Notes: generated by a model from the letters alone, not told the origin. A stretch of 64,000 bases of DNA from Abyssisolibacter fermentans (GCF_001559865.1 NZ_LOHE01000038.1:1-64000), one strand, 5' to 3'. Positions 8,870 through 19,984 are shown, counted from the first letter of the stretch. Program-made: numbers and translations.

Positions 8870-10342
8870 TTAGTGTTTTGTTAATTTTCTTAATTCAGCA
8901 ATTAGGTTGTCCAATTCGTCAAATTGATTAACGATGTCATTCATTTTATTATCTTGATCTTCTACTTTTGATAATGTTTCTTGAACAGAAGCCGCATTCT
9001 GAACAGTAGTGTCAGATATACCTGAAATTTCTCTTACTACTACATTGTATGAATTTTCAATATCCTTAATCATATTATAAACATCATCTGCTTTTTCTAC
9101 TACAACATTAGTATTATCTGAAACTTGTTTAAATACCCCGTTAACAACTTCTGTTGAAGCTTTACTATCTTTTACAGATTTTTGAACAGACACTATCTGT
9201 TTAGCTACTTCACCTGTTCTTTCTCTAATTTGAACCAAAATAGATGAAATTTTTTCAGTTGAATTTTTTGAATCCTCCGCAAGATTTTTAACTTCGTCAG
9301 CTACAACAGTAAAACCTTTACCATGTTCACCAGCTCTTGCTGCCTCAATAGAAGCATTCAAAGCTAAGAGATTTGTTTGCTGTGCTATGTTATTAATTGT
9401 ACTTAAAATATCTTCTATTTGCTGCATTTGATCGTTCAATTCATTTACTAATTCTACAGTATCATTAATTGTATAATTCACATTTTCCATGCCACTGTCT
9501 AATTTGTTTACAAGCTCACAACCATTATTAACAATGTCAACAGTATTAATAGAAGATTCACTCATATTTTTAGTAGCATCTAAGGCATTTTTCATCTCAT
9601 CTTCAGTACACATAATAGATGATGAGATTTCTTCAACACATCCAGCTTCTTCTTCAATTGAAGCAGTTATTTGATTAAAAATATTTGTTATATCATTAGA
9701 TATTTCACCAGTAACATTAACATCGTTCTTCAAACTATTATTAACGTCATTTAAAGTATTAACTGATGATTTTATCTTATTGAAAATACTTTCTATCTTT
9801 TCTTTAGATTTTAAAGTTTCTTCCTGCTTCTCTTCAACTTCATTTCTTAACTTTTCGCTAAATCTACACTGAAAAATTAATAATATAGTTCCTAAAATCA
9901 GAAATAAATTCAACGTACATAAGCCACTAATTTCACAAGTTGGAAACATAGCATCATGTTCATAAAAATAAAAGTAATTAGTAAATAAAACTCCTGCCAA
10001 CCCAGTTAAAATTAAAGGTTTTATTTCTTGATACAATGCAACTAAGAATAAACCAAAATATATCATTAAATAAGCCGTGATGTCTGGAGTACTAGTCATC
10101 ATCATGAATGAAATAATAATAATTCCAAATGTAACGATGTACATAGTAACTTTTGTGAAAATTTTTTTGTAAGTAAATATAGATGCTGGTAATACTATAA
10201 CTATGCATGAACCTAATATTATTAATGTTGTAGTAATAGGTTTATGTGTTAAAACACAAAGAAGTAAAGTTAAAACTTGACATGCAAATAATAATTTTAT
10301 GCATAATTTATTTCTTCTGTATATCATTTGTAATTCTCTCAA
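8870..10342 (-). CDS. Methyl-accepting chemotaxis protein with polytopic membrane N-terminus
   Basis: 490 residues. The first 170 are about six closely spaced membrane helices with no extracellular sensor domain. A coiled-coil signalling domain follows, containing the MCP hairpin [20 protein letters not shown] followed by [15 protein letters not shown]. No HAMP domain is evident. The start is a TTG at 10342, 5-6 nt after GGAGAGGG; the in-frame ATG 15 nt later has a poorer site. It should signal to CheA/CheW from the membrane. Its stimulus is unknown; the membrane-embedded input may sense lipid, ion or energy state. It is monocistronic. Confidence 0.9.
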   Translation of the reverse strand: MRELQMIYRRNKLCIKLLFACQVLTLLLCVLTHKPITTTLIILGSCIVIVLPASIFTYKKIFTKVTMYIVTFGIIIISFMMMTSTPDITAYLMIYFGLFLVALYQEIKPLILTGLAGVLFTNYFYFYEHDAMFPTCEISGLCTLNLFLILGTILLIFQCRFSEKLRNEVEEKQEETLKSKEKIESIFNKIKSSVNTLNDVNNSLKNDVNVTGEISNDITNIFNQITASIEEEAGCVEEISSSIMCTEDEMKNALDATKNMSESSINTVDIVNNGCELVNKLDSGMENVNYTINDTVELVNELNDQMQQIEDILSTINNIAQQTNLLALNASIEAARAGEHGKGFTVVADEVKNLAEDSKNSTEKISSILVQIRERTGEVAKQIVSVQKSVKDSKASTEVVNGVFKQVSDNTNVVVEKADDVYNMIKDIENSYNVVVREISGISDTTVQNAASVQETLSKVEDQDNKMNDIVNQFDELDNLIAELRKLTKH

Positions 10343-10385
10343 AGATACCCTCTCCTCATTAAAAATATGATGTTATTTTCAATAA

Positions 10386-10421
10386 ATTATATCATATTTT
10401 GCAAAATAAGACAATTTGTCT
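10386..10421 (-). promoter_or_regulatory. Promoter of the chemoreceptor with overlapping palindrome
   Basis: On the minus strand TTGTCT (10414-10409), a 17-bp spacer and TATAAT (10391-10386) form a sigma-A-like promoter. The palindrome AGACAATTTGTCT (10409-10421) covers the -35 and could be an operator. No sigma-D (TAAA/GCCGATAA) motif is seen. The remaining 10422-11060 region holds no gene that I can support. Confidence 0.55.
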
Positions 10422-11067
10422 CCCTATATTTTCACCTTATATAAAATAGGGTATACTCTACTTGATAATCATTATTTTTAACTGTTTAACTTTCTAGTCT
10501 TATAACACATTACATTTGTACTAAATGTTTACTTTCGTATCTTAAATGTACTAATATTGTGTTATTTACTATTGCAGAAGGAACATCTATCATTTAACCC
10601 TTTACCTACCTTCCTATTATTAATCTTAGTTTTTCCCTAATTTAATTAGTACTTTATTTTTCTTTCCTATAATTTTTCATTTAACTCCAAAATTTTTGAA
10701 TATAAATCTTACTAGGCCTATAGTTCTATTTTTTATTAGCATAGTCTCCTGCATTAATTTTTCTTTTATCACCATTAATATAGCCTGTTACAAAATACCT
10801 CTTTTAGCTTGGCTAATTCTATAATACTAACTTGATTTGCTTCTTAGTATGGAAAGTGAATTTTTTGTTCTTTAAATTTAGATAAGCATAGTATCATAAT
10901 AAACTTTTTTATTAATAAGGAGATCTGTAATTCTAAAACATTTTTCCTCTCAATAAAAAGCATTTAGCATCTCTTTTTATTTTCTAGGATTAGTATTTAA
11001 TAATGTCTTCATGTTGATCAATAAAAATCTTTTGAATCTATTAGCTGGTAAAATAGTACATAAAAAT

Positions 11068-11118
11068 AATACTCTTAGTTAAGAAAAGGTTTATACACTA
11101 TTCTCAACTAAGAGTATT
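11068..11118 (-). terminator. Terminator of the YjiH-like gene
   Basis: AATACTCTTAGTT (11068-11080) pairs perfectly with AACTAAGAGTATT (11106-11118); the stem continues inward with one mismatch. On the minus strand it ends in ATTATTTTT. It begins 6 nt beyond the stop codon at 11124. Confidence 0.8.
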
Positions 11119-11123
11119 TTACT

Positions 11124-12602
11124 TTAATATAATATATGCATTACAAGTGCAACTAGTGGAATTGCAATAAGTGTTCTTTCAAAGAAGATTATTACTAATT
11201 CACGTGCTTTAACAGGCATTTTAGTTGCTAAAATCAATGATGCAGTTTCTGAGAAAAATATAATCTGTACCATAGATACAACTACAATAAAGAATCTTGC
11301 AGCTTCTGTCATTACAGTTATATGACTTTTTATCATCAGTACAGGGAGAAACATTTCTGCAATTCCAACTGTTAATGCAGGAGCAATAATTTCAGGTGAT
11401 GGTACACCGCAAATCTTTAAAAGAGGTAAAAAAATCATTCCTATCCATTCAAATACCGGTGTATACTCAGCAATAATAAGACCTATTATACCTGCAGCAA
11501 CAGTAAATGATAATACTTTTGGCATAACTGACATAGCTTCTTTAATATTAGTTTTTATATGTTTTGTAATATTCTCAGAAAGCAATGCTTTTTTTGCAGC
11601 TCTTGATACAGCTTTATTTACTAGGCTTTCAGAAGTTGTATCGAGAGTTTTTCTATCTTCTTCTGTTTGAACTTTACCATTGTAATAAACATCTTCTCTG
11701 TTTTTTAATGGTGGTATTCTACACATTATAATAGAAATCACAAAAGATAAAAATAGTGATAGAAAATAAATTTTTGAAAAATCATGTCCCATACCTGCCG
11801 TTGAAATTACCACTGACGCAAATCCAACACTTACGGCACTAAAACACGTTGTAATTACAATTGCTTCTCTTTTTGTGTAAACATTGTTTTTATATAAATT
11901 ATTAGTTATTAGAACTGCAACTGATGATGATGAAACAAATGAAGATATAGCATCTACAGAACTTTTCCCAGGAACTCTGAATATTGGACGCATCAATGGT
12001 TCCATCAGTGTTCCTATAAAATCGATTCCTCCATAGTTAAGTAAAAACGGCATAAAAATTGCGCTCAACGGAAGAACCCATAATGTTGCCAAAACTACGC
12101 CATTTATAACTACTCCTCCAATGTCAGGTGAAACAATAAATTCAGGACCGCTAAACCATGAAAAACTTCGATCGATAGTAAATAATACCATGAATACTGC
12201 ACCTGCCAAATATATAAAAGGATGCGCCTTGGAATCTCCACTGTAAAGGTCATATAACTTACTGTCTTTTGATGCCTTATACTTACCATAAAAACTAATT
12301 ATTGCATTTCCAGCTATGAAAAATGCACATATCCAAAGCCCCGCTATTCCAATCATTTTTTTCAATGTTCCGTAAATATATCCGAATAATATAGTAGATT
12401 CACCATTAATAGATAATGGTATGAAAAATATGAACAATGCTATTGTTGTGAAAATTAATGCTTTAATCAAACCCTTTTTTCTCTGATTGTTATCAACTTT
12501 AATACTATCAATAAAATTCATATCGTTTAATTCAGCTTCCGAATAGTGTTTTTTATTGTGTAGATCTATATAATTTTCAGTTATGGTTTTCTCTGTCTTC
12601 AT
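11124..12602 (-). CDS. YjiH-family membrane protein with nucleoside-recognition (Gate) domain
   Basis: 492 residues with a hydrophilic N-terminal 55 residues and about ten to twelve membrane helices. The Gate-type core is visible (SSVDAISSFVSSSSVAVLIT; later APALTVGIAEMFLP). The charged central loop (about 295-355) is typical of this family. YjiH proteins are putative transporters often found near arginine/agmatine or amino-acid genes, and an agmatinase lies directly upstream here (370 bp gap). The ribosome site AGGAGG precedes the ATG. Function is inferred: possibly uptake or export of a guanidino compound or polyamine. Confidence 0.75.
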   Translation of the reverse strand: MKTEKTITENYIDLHNKKHYSEAELNDMNFIDSIKVDNNQRKKGLIKALIFTTIALFIFFIPLSINGESTILFGYIYGTLKKMIGIAGLWICAFFIAGNAIISFYGKYKASKDSKLYDLYSGDSKAHPFIYLAGAVFMVLFTIDRSFSWFSGPEFIVSPDIGGVVINGVVLATLWVLPLSAIFMPFLLNYGGIDFIGTLMEPLMRPIFRVPGKSSVDAISSFVSSSSVAVLITNNLYKNNVYTKREAIVITTCFSAVSVGFASVVISTAGMGHDFSKIYFLSLFLSFVISIIMCRIPPLKNREDVYYNGKVQTEEDRKTLDTTSESLVNKAVSRAAKKALLSENITKHIKTNIKEAMSVMPKVLSFTVAAGIIGLIIAEYTPVFEWIGMIFLPLLKICGVPSPEIIAPALTVGIAEMFLPVLMIKSHITVMTEAARFFIVVVSMVQIIFFSETASLILATKMPVKARELVIIFFERTLIAIPLVALVMHILY

Positions 12603-12704
12603 AAATATGCGCCTCCTAAATTATATACAACATAAAGATTAGATGAATTTCATGCCTTTCACTACCCCATAAGCTTATTTATTATTTACTCAATTATATA
12701 TCAT

Positions 12705-12765
12705 GAGATTTCCTCACATATTTTAGAATTATACCAAAGTACAATCTACAAAAGGAGGAAATCTC
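12705..12765. repeat. 11-bp inverted repeat flanking a promoter-like segment
   Basis: GAGATTTCCTC (12705-12715) and GAGGAAATCTC (12755-12765) are perfect inverses with a 39-nt interior that contains TATAAT on the minus strand. An outer TACCC/GGGTA pair is also present. It sits between the agmatinase and YjiH genes and may be an operator pair or leader structure for the YjiH gene. Confidence 0.45.
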
Positions 12766-12972
12766 TACTACCAATAGGGTATCTTCTAAATACTATGCTA
12801 TGTATTCTCATGCATGCCCTTTTCAGAATTTTTGCTGTATTGATAAAATCAAAGCCCTATGGAGTTAAAAAAGAATTTTTATATATTCTATTTACTTAAT
12901 TCAAATTTAAACTTAAACTAGAAAAATATACTTGATTAAATTAAACATAACCCTTTAATATTATATTTTTAG

Positions 12973-13938
12973 CTATTCATCATATCTCTTCTTCCAATAA
13001 GGTTGATCACATATCTTACCTAAAAATTCTACAACAATTTGTGTTGCTAAGTAAGATGTTATATTTGTTCCAACATCTAGGTCTGGTGAAACTTCTACCA
13101 TATCAAAACCAACAATTTGGTTGTGCTTTGCCACCTCTGCCAATATATCTCTTAACTCTGCATACATCATTCCATTTGGTTCTGCAGAAACACAACCAGG
13201 AACAAGTGAAGAATCTAAAACATCAATATCAATTGAAACATAACATGGTTCACCTTCAGGTAAAATATTAGCAATACCTTTTGGTCCCAACTCTCTAAAT
13301 TCTTCCATTCCTATTACTCTGTTTCCTTGAGCAGCTGAATCTAATCCAGTGAAGTCCCTAATACTTCTATATCCTACTTGCGTTAAACTTTTTACATGCT
13401 CCATTTTACTAATATGCGTAAAAGGGTGAGTATTGGTATTTTTAAAATTTGGTTGTATCGGTAAAAAATCAGTATGGGAATCTAAATGTAAAACATGAAT
13501 AGGTTTTCCTTTGAACGCCCTTACAACAGGATAAGTTATTGCATGATCTCCTCCCATGGCTATAAGCAATGCATCTTTATCAATAACTTTTTTTGCTGCT
13601 TCAGTTATTCTTTCAAAACTTCCTTCAACATCGGTAGGGATAATATTTACATCTCCAAAATCAACCATTTTTTTCCTAGCCAATTCATCTCCTAGATAAG
13701 TTTTTTTATCTTGATGATCATAATATCCTCTTTCACTAAATCTTAATGATTGCTCTCTCATTGCTCTTGCACAAAATCTTGAGCCAGGTACAAAAGGACA
13801 TCCCTCGTCAAACGGAACACCTATAATACCAATAGTATAATCACTTTCAGCCAATTTATTTTCTTTAGTTGCAATAGGTGCTCTTAAAAATGAAGGTATC
13901 CCAGAAAAAGGGTATGCACTATAATTTTTACCAGACAT
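12973..13938 (-). CDS. Agmatinase / ureohydrolase family enzyme
   Basis: About 321 residues of the arginase-agmatinase fold. All dinuclear Mn ligands are visible: GGDH, H-L-D-S-H-T-D and S-I-D-I-D-V-L-D, plus the conserved GFDMVEVSP. It hydrolyses a guanidino compound to urea plus an amine; agmatine (giving putrescine) or 4-guanidinobutyrate is likely. The ATG at 13938 is preferred over 13947, where the ribosome site AAAGGA abuts the start codon. The YjiH-like gene lies downstream on the same strand, and the XRE-cupin gene 200 bp upstream. Together they suggest polyamine or guanidino-compound catabolism. Confidence 0.85.
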   Translation of the reverse strand: MSGKNYSAYPFSGIPSFLRAPIATKENKLAESDYTIGIIGVPFDEGCPFVPGSRFCARAMREQSLRFSERGYYDHQDKKTYLGDELARKKMVDFGDVNIIPTDVEGSFERITEAAKKVIDKDALLIAMGGDHAITYPVVRAFKGKPIHVLHLDSHTDFLPIQPNFKNTNTHPFTHISKMEHVKSLTQVGYRSIRDFTGLDSAAQGNRVIGMEEFRELGPKGIANILPEGEPCYVSIDIDVLDSSLVPGCVSAEPNGMMYAELRDILAEVAKHNQIVGFDMVEVSPDLDVGTNITSYLATQIVVEFLGKICDQPYWKKRYDE

Positions 13939-14146
13939 GTTAATCATCCTTTCTTTTTTTATATTATTATAGATTTAATGCTTACTATAAATATGCAAAC
14001 TACGATATATGATATAAATAAATACATTTGCTTTATTTAGATAGATTTATCGATTTAAAGTAACACAGCGTTATGGCATTTATAAACTATCTAAATGTAA
14101 TTTAATTTTTCACTTATATCAGTTTGCTCATTTATAATATTTTTTA

Positions 14147-14698
14147 TTAAAATGTAGGCGGTGTTATAGCGAATATAACAATAGCCTTATCATTCGATGA
14201 ATTTATCCACTTATGCTTTACATTTGCTTTAATCCTAATGCTGTCACCTTTGCACATTATGTATTCTACAGAATCTAAATACAAACTTACTTCTCCATAC
14301 ATTATATATGCTACTTCTTCACCTATATGGCTTATATCATTAGGATGAATATTATTTGGTGGAATAGTCATTAAACAAAATTCTATGGTTCCATTTGTAT
14401 CTGGAGTTAAAAGCTCATATTTAAATTCATTTTGATCCGGAAATCCAATTCTTTTTCGGTTATTTGGATGTACTATTTTATGTTCTTTTTCTTCATCTCC
14501 CATAAAAAAGAAAAATAAGGGGACTTCCAATGCTATAGATATTTGTTTTAACGTATTAATTGATGGATTGGTTTGCTTTTTTTCTATTTGACTTAACATG
14601 GATGATGTTATACCAGACTTTTGAGCCAAATCTTTAATAGTTAAATTTTTACTCATTCTAAACTCTTGAATTTTACTTCCTATATCAACACTTTCCAT
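14147..14698 (-). CDS. XRE-cupin transcriptional regulator (PuuR-like)
   Basis: 183 residues: an N-terminal XRE helix-turn-helix (LAQKSGITSSMLSQIEKKQT) and a C-terminal cupin (about 110-180, with H-I-G-E-E-V-A-Y-I-M-Y-G-E-V and the return strand GDSIRIKANVKHKW). Such proteins sense a small ligand through the cupin and usually control amino-acid or polyamine catabolism. It lies 22 bp after the D-serine dehydratase gene, so the two form an operon. It may also control the agmatinase downstream. Confidence 0.85.
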   Translation of the reverse strand: MESVDIGSKIQEFRMSKNLTIKDLAQKSGITSSMLSQIEKKQTNPSINTLKQISIALEVPLFFFFMGDEEKEHKIVHPNNRKRIGFPDQNEFKYELLTPDTNGTIEFCLMTIPPNNIHPNDISHIGEEVAYIMYGEVSLYLDSVEYIMCKGDSIRIKANVKHKWINSSNDKAIVIFAITPPTF

Positions 14699-14720
14699 AC
14701 ATATACCTCCCCAATAAGTT

Positions 14721-16031
14721 TTAATTCATATTATTTAAATGTTGTTTTTTTATTTCTTCAGGAACAAATTTCCCTCCAGTAGCCCAAACTATATGAGTTA
14801 TATTGTTTACATCAATATTTTTATGTTTATTTAAATAATCAAGACATGCTATATTTGACATTATATCTTCTATACATTTAAAAGCTGCAGTAGCTGAAGG
14901 TTCTAAATATATATTTTCTGTATTATAAAGCAGTTTTAAATATTCAACCAATTTATTATCTTTAACCGTAAACAATCCACTTAAAATATTATCCATAATT
15001 TTCCCTATAAACATAGAAGGTCTCCCTACTGCTAATCCATCTGCCTCTGTTTTACCTGATATTCCTATATCCTGTACACATATCTTATCATGCAAACCTG
15101 ACACCATTCCTAATAACATACAAGGAGCATTAGTTGGCTCTACAAAAAAACAATGAACATTATCTCCAAATTCAGTTTTCAAGCCATATGTTATACCTCC
15201 TGGAGCTCCTCCTATTCCACAAGGTATATAAACAAACAATGGTGATTTTTCATTAACTTGTATCTTCATGTCACATAATTGTTTTTTTAATCTTCTTCCA
15301 GCAACACTGTATCCCAAAAATAAATCTTTAGATCTTTCATCATCAACAAAATAACTATATTTATCATTTGCCGATTCCTTACGACCACTATCAACAGCTT
15401 TTTCATAGTTACAAGTATGCTCAATAACTTTCACACCATTATCTCTAAGCCTTTTCTTTTTCCACTCTTTTGCATCATCTGACATATGAACAACTGCATT
15501 GAATCCCATCGCTGCACTCATTATACCTATACTTAGTCCAAGATTTCCGGTTGAACCAACTTGAACGGTATATTTACTAAATAATTCTTTAAACTTAGGC
15601 TCTCTAAAACGAATATAATCATCTTCTGGTGTAATCAAATTATTTTCTATTGCTAATTTTTCAGCATATTTAAGAATTTCATATATTCCTCCCCTTGCCT
15701 TAACAGAACCTGCAATAGGAAGCAAATCATCTCTCTTAATCATTAAACGCCCTTTAATAATCAAATTATATTTTTCATTCATTGCATTTTTCATTTGTGA
15801 AATTTCTTGTAAAGGGGATTCTATTATACCATCTTTTACTTCTGGAAACTCTGCTTGAATATATGATAAAAATCTATGTAAACGATTTTCTGCATTATCT
15901 ATGTCACTAGTTTCAAATGGTGAATCATAAGCAGAAAAATCAATTTTTTTATCATTAATCCAGCAAATTTCCTCTCCTTTTTGAAGACTCTCTTCAATTT
16001 TGCTATATATTTTTTTATTCACCTTAATCAT
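14721..16031 (-). CDS. dsdA: D-serine dehydratase (PLP fold type II)
   Basis: 436 residues, normal for DsdA. The PLP-binding lysine lies in AGSVKARGG; the Gly-rich phosphate loop VGSTGNLGLSIG and the CGIGGAPGG motif are present. It converts D-serine to pyruvate and ammonia in the cytoplasm. The start at 16031 has AAAGG only 1-2 nt upstream, so a GTG at 16022 is possible. Cotranscribed with the XRE-cupin gene. Confidence 0.9.
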   Translation of the reverse strand: MIKVNKKIYSKIEESLQKGEEICWINDKKIDFSAYDSPFETSDIDNAENRLHRFLSYIQAEFPEVKDGIIESPLQEISQMKNAMNEKYNLIIKGRLMIKRDDLLPIAGSVKARGGIYEILKYAEKLAIENNLITPEDDYIRFREPKFKELFSKYTVQVGSTGNLGLSIGIMSAAMGFNAVVHMSDDAKEWKKKRLRDNGVKVIEHTCNYEKAVDSGRKESANDKYSYFVDDERSKDLFLGYSVAGRRLKKQLCDMKIQVNEKSPLFVYIPCGIGGAPGGITYGLKTEFGDNVHCFFVEPTNAPCMLLGMVSGLHDKICVQDIGISGKTEADGLAVGRPSMFIGKIMDNILSGLFTVKDNKLVEYLKLLYNTENIYLEPSATAAFKCIEDIMSNIACLDYLNKHKNIDVNNITHIVWATGGKFVPEEIKKQHLNNMN

Positions 16032-16418
16032 ACCTTTCTATGTATAAATATATCTTAATTGTGATAACACTATAAATTAAGTATTATTGAATTTATTAAT
16101 TACAATTTAATTATAGTAAGTTATTTTGATATTGTCAATAGGGAAAAATAAATATTATTTAAGAAATTAAATTATACTTTATTTTTTTACTATTTAACCA
16201 TTTAATATTAGTAGCAATGCTCAGAGACGGTTTGAAACCGTTGAAATAATAGTGCTTTTATAAATTTCAAGTCTTCAATATCGCATTTTTCTACACTGAA
16301 TTTTTTAATTTAGACTTTTTCAGCAATCTCCAACAGTTCAGATATTTAAAAAAAGTTAATCTTATTGCAATAAAAACAAAAATATCAAGTCAAAGCCATT
16401 GCTTATTTGTAAAAAATA

Positions 16419-16442
16419 ACGACACTGAAAATTCAGTGCCGT
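16419..16442 (-). terminator. Terminator of the subtilisin gene
   Basis: ACGACACTGAA (16419-16429) pairs with TTCAGTGCCGT (16432-16442) with one mismatch; the minus strand continues TTATTTTTT. The rest of 16032-16418 is AT-rich, with only a small hairpin around ACGGTTTGAAACCGT near 16228. Confidence 0.75.
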
Positions 16443-16523
16443 CATCATTAAACTCATATAAATCTATTGAATTAAATCATATGTTGTACAAACCTTTGTT
16501 AATAGCTTCTTATCTATAATAAA

Positions 16524-19082
16524 TTATTGAATTACTGGATAAGTTGCTGTTAAAGTAAATGTAGCTCTTTTAGTATTAGTATTAGTTACTCTAATTCTAT
16601 AGCTTCCAACATCAGTAGCATTGTAAGAAACTGATGATGTTCCACTAGCTACTTCATTACCACTTGGGTTATACAAGCTCATTGTAAAACCAGAACCAGT
16701 TAAATTCAAGTCAATAGTTCCAGCTGCAGTTACATCAATATTGTAATCTATAGATGTACTTTTTCTTAAACGTTCACTAAAAGTATCTGTAACATAAGAA
16801 ACAACAATTTCATTTTCCACATTTACAGTAATAGTGCTTGTATCAATATTGCCTGCTATATCAAAAGCTTTTGCCAAAATAGTATGGCTACCATTGCTTA
16901 CTGTAGTAGAATCCCAATTAATGCTATATGGGCTTGATACATCTGTTCCAACTTTGTTATCATCTACATAAAATTCAACTCTGCTTATACCTTCATTATC
17001 GCTTGCATCTGCACTTAAAATAACTGTTTCATTTACAGTTTCACCATTTGCTGGACTAGTTAAATCACAAGTTGGAGCAATTGTATCATCGCTTGGTGTA
17101 CCAAAATCTCCTGAAGAGAAAAGTGCAAATGGTTGTGACCCTTGTGGTATATTATATCCATTTATTTCAACAGTGTAGTTACCAGTTTCAGGAGTATCAA
17201 TATAAACATTCTCTACGTTATTTAAACGGTCATATCCACTATTATATGGAGCTGTAAAATCATTACCATAATATATAGTACCTGAAGGAGATGTAACTTT
17301 AAGGTCTATATCGTTAACAAGAGCTTTAGATGCAGATGTAGAACCTGGGAAGTCAGTCCATACTAAAGAAATTTTTAATGGAGTATTACTAGATTCTACA
17401 GAATAAGTAAAGCTTTGATTTTCACCAGTGTTTAAGCTGTATGTTTCATCTTCATATCTATATTCTTTAGAGACTAAAGAGTCGGCTAGGCTTAAACGTC
17501 CCCATCCTTGATCACGACTTGGATATCCATAAGACATATCAGTACCACCATTGATAATTGCTGCTTTCATCATTGCTGGGCTTGGAGTATGGTTCCATTC
17601 TTGTTGCATATATTCACGTGCTACTGCTACTGCACCAGCAGTCAATGGAGTAGCCATAGAAGTACCACCCATGTATGCATAATAATCATTATAAGCATCC
17701 CAGTAATTATCTACAGGTGCTACAGAAGATTTTGTAGAAAGAATCCATGAACCAGGTGCTACTATGTCAGGTTTAATTCTACCATCTTCACAATTTCCAC
17801 GACTTGAAAATGCAACAACTTCATTTATATTGTCACCAAGATTACCCATATAAGTATCATACATATTAGGACGATTGTTTTCAGTAGCACCTACTGTAAT
17901 ACAGTTTTTAGCACTACCTGGTGTACCTATAGAATTGTAAAGAATGTTACCAGTATTTTTATCATAACCTTCATTGCCAGCAGCAAAAAGAATAGTCATA
18001 TCGTTGTTCCAAACATATTCATCAACGTTCTGTGCATCTATATTATAATCACCATTAGAAGCAGCTCCCCAAGAATTTGTATGGATACGAGCACCATCAT
18101 TCCATGCTTGAGCAAATAAATCGTTTAAATCATTTGGAAGTCCACCAAGACCACCATTAGAGTCTAATACTGATTGAAATACAAGATGTGCATCAGGAGC
18201 TACACCTTTTAATTGTCCATTAGATCTTGTTCCATTACCTAAAACAGATCCTGCAACGTGAGTACCATGACCATGAGGGTCATCAGCTGTACTTCTACCT
18301 AATGCATGTATAGCATCTATTTTACCTTGGAAATCTGAATGCATACTGCTATCATTTATACCTTTATCAATACCAGTATCACAAACACAAACTACTTGTC
18401 CAGAACCATCATAGCCTAGATTCCATACTTCATCTACATTCATAATTACTCTAGCTTCATCATTAAATAAAACATATTCTACAACTGGTTCAATATATTT
18501 AACATTATTTAGGTTCGCAAATTTTTCTATATGTTTGCTCTCCATTTTTACTTTTACTTTATTTTTAGCATGTCCTAACTTCTTACCGTTAGATTTAGCT
18601 ATCTCTTCATCTAAAACAGATTCATCATCAAATGTAAGTATTGTTAATGCAACTTCTCCATTATCCTTTACATTACCAGAATCATCTTTAAGAGATGGAT
18701 GTATTTTGAAAGCTGGTTGATAAACCATTACTTCTTCTACAAATGAAAGCTCTTTTACTTTCTCAGCTACTTCTGGAGTCATTGTAGTTAAAAATGCAAA
18801 ATCAGGAATATATTCAACCAATTCTGCTCCCAAACTTTCAACTCCAGATTTCATTTCATTTTTTATTGGTCCATTAAAATTAACCATATATGGACCTATT
18901 TCATTTTGTGAATAACCTTTTTTCAAAAGCCCGTTTGGTATTTTTTCATTCATTCCTTTTAAATAAATTCCATTAGCTGACCCCTTAGTTTCATCAGCAT
19001 ACGATGTTATAGGTGCAACGCATAACATCATCATCATAGCTACTAAAAATAAACTGATATTACGTTTAAATTTTTTATTCAT
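16524..19082 (-). CDS. Secreted subtilisin-like serine protease (S8) with beta-barrel, Ig-like and C-terminal domains
   Basis: 852 residues from the ATG at 19082, which follows GGGGG by 6 nt; the longer start at 19109 lacks a ribosome site. A signal peptide (1-30) is followed by a propeptide (about 30-200). The S8 catalytic triad is Asp235 (VCVCDTGID), His272 (HGTHVAGS) and Ser475 (GTSMATPL), with oxyanion Asn370 (FAAGNEG). After it come a KP-43-like C-terminal beta-barrel (VWTDFPGST ... NDIDLKVTSP), a bacterial Ig-like domain (VEFYVDDNKVGTDVSSPY) and a terminal beta-rich domain (about 765-852). It should be an extracellular peptidase feeding amino-acid fermentation. It is monocistronic; no cell-wall anchor motif is seen. 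Confidence 0.92.
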   Translation of the reverse strand: MNKKFKRNISLFLVAMMMMLCVAPITSYADETKGSANGIYLKGMNEKIPNGLLKKGYSQNEIGPYMVNFNGPIKNEMKSGVESLGAELVEYIPDFAFLTTMTPEVAEKVKELSFVEEVMVYQPAFKIHPSLKDDSGNVKDNGEVALTILTFDDESVLDEEIAKSNGKKLGHAKNKVKVKMESKHIEKFANLNNVKYIEPVVEYVLFNDEARVIMNVDEVWNLGYDGSGQVVCVCDTGIDKGINDSSMHSDFQGKIDAIHALGRSTADDPHGHGTHVAGSVLGNGTRSNGQLKGVAPDAHLVFQSVLDSNGGLGGLPNDLNDLFAQAWNDGARIHTNSWGAASNGDYNIDAQNVDEYVWNNDMTILFAAGNEGYDKNTGNILYNSIGTPGSAKNCITVGATENNRPNMYDTYMGNLGDNINEVVAFSSRGNCEDGRIKPDIVAPGSWILSTKSSVAPVDNYWDAYNDYYAYMGGTSMATPLTAGAVAVAREYMQQEWNHTPSPAMMKAAIINGGTDMSYGYPSRDQGWGRLSLADSLVSKEYRYEDETYSLNTGENQSFTYSVESSNTPLKISLVWTDFPGSTSASKALVNDIDLKVTSPSGTIYYGNDFTAPYNSGYDRLNNVENVYIDTPETGNYTVEINGYNIPQGSQPFALFSSGDFGTPSDDTIAPTCDLTSPANGETVNETVILSADASDNEGISRVEFYVDDNKVGTDVSSPYSINWDSTTVSNGSHTILAKAFDIAGNIDTSTITVNVENEIVVSYVTDTFSERLRKSTSIDYNIDVTAAGTIDLNLTGSGFTMSLYNPSGNEVASGTSSVSYNATDVGSYRIRVTNTNTKRATFTLTATYPVIQ

Positions 19083-19984
19083 TTTGTTTCCCCCTTGAGT
19101 TTTATTCATATACCACCCAAATAATTATATTGATAAATATTTTATATAGAGAATTTTTTAAAATCTAAAGGGCTAATATAACAAATTTTAGAATTAAATA
19201 AAAAAAATACAATATCGATTTTTTAATAAATTAACTTTTTTCTTATAACTTTTTAATTTAAACTTTCTATTAATTCAATTTTCATTATCCAAATCCCTCT
19301 ATAAAATAATTTATCAGCATTTTCGCCTCCTTTTATTTTACATAAATTCTATTTTAAGAGTAGTATGTTTATTAATTGTTATTCTACATTTATTTGTTTT
19401 TTCCTCTAATATATAGAATATTTTTCATATTTCTATTTATTTTTTATGTATTCATATTATTAATCATAATTTTGCAGCATTTCTTTAATGCTTCTATAAA
19501 AAAATATAATATAATAGGGAACAATTCCCTTGAATCTTAGCTTAATAACTATGATTAAAGCTATATGTGAAAGTTCTACGTTCTAATTTTAATATCTCTA
19601 TCTCCTTATAATAATGTAGAATTTTATAAAAATATAACTTCACTTTCATTTTTTATAAGCCAACAAAATTATTTTTTTCACGCTTAAAATATGTAAGTCA
19701 TTTTGTGTATTTACATTAAATATTTGTCAAATTTAGTGTTGTAAGTCAAAAAAACAGACTATTTTTTTACATAGTCCGCTGTCCCCTTGTTTCCCTATAA
19801 AAAATTTTATTAATTGCACTCTTTGTAACACAATTGTCTCATCAATTATATAATGCTTTCTATATTAATTTGCTTTTAATTCATCATTTTTTTGTTTTTG
19901 TTTTAATATGTTTTTTCACTTCTTTATATAATGAAAATATTCTTTGAATAAAACACAATTTAGCTTAATCAACCATTAAAAAAG

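Noticed and set aside
19778-19794. Shared motif TGTCCCCTTGT (also near 28399)
   Set aside because: Short and only partly shared with its context; it may be a trace of a mobile element but nothing can be built on it.
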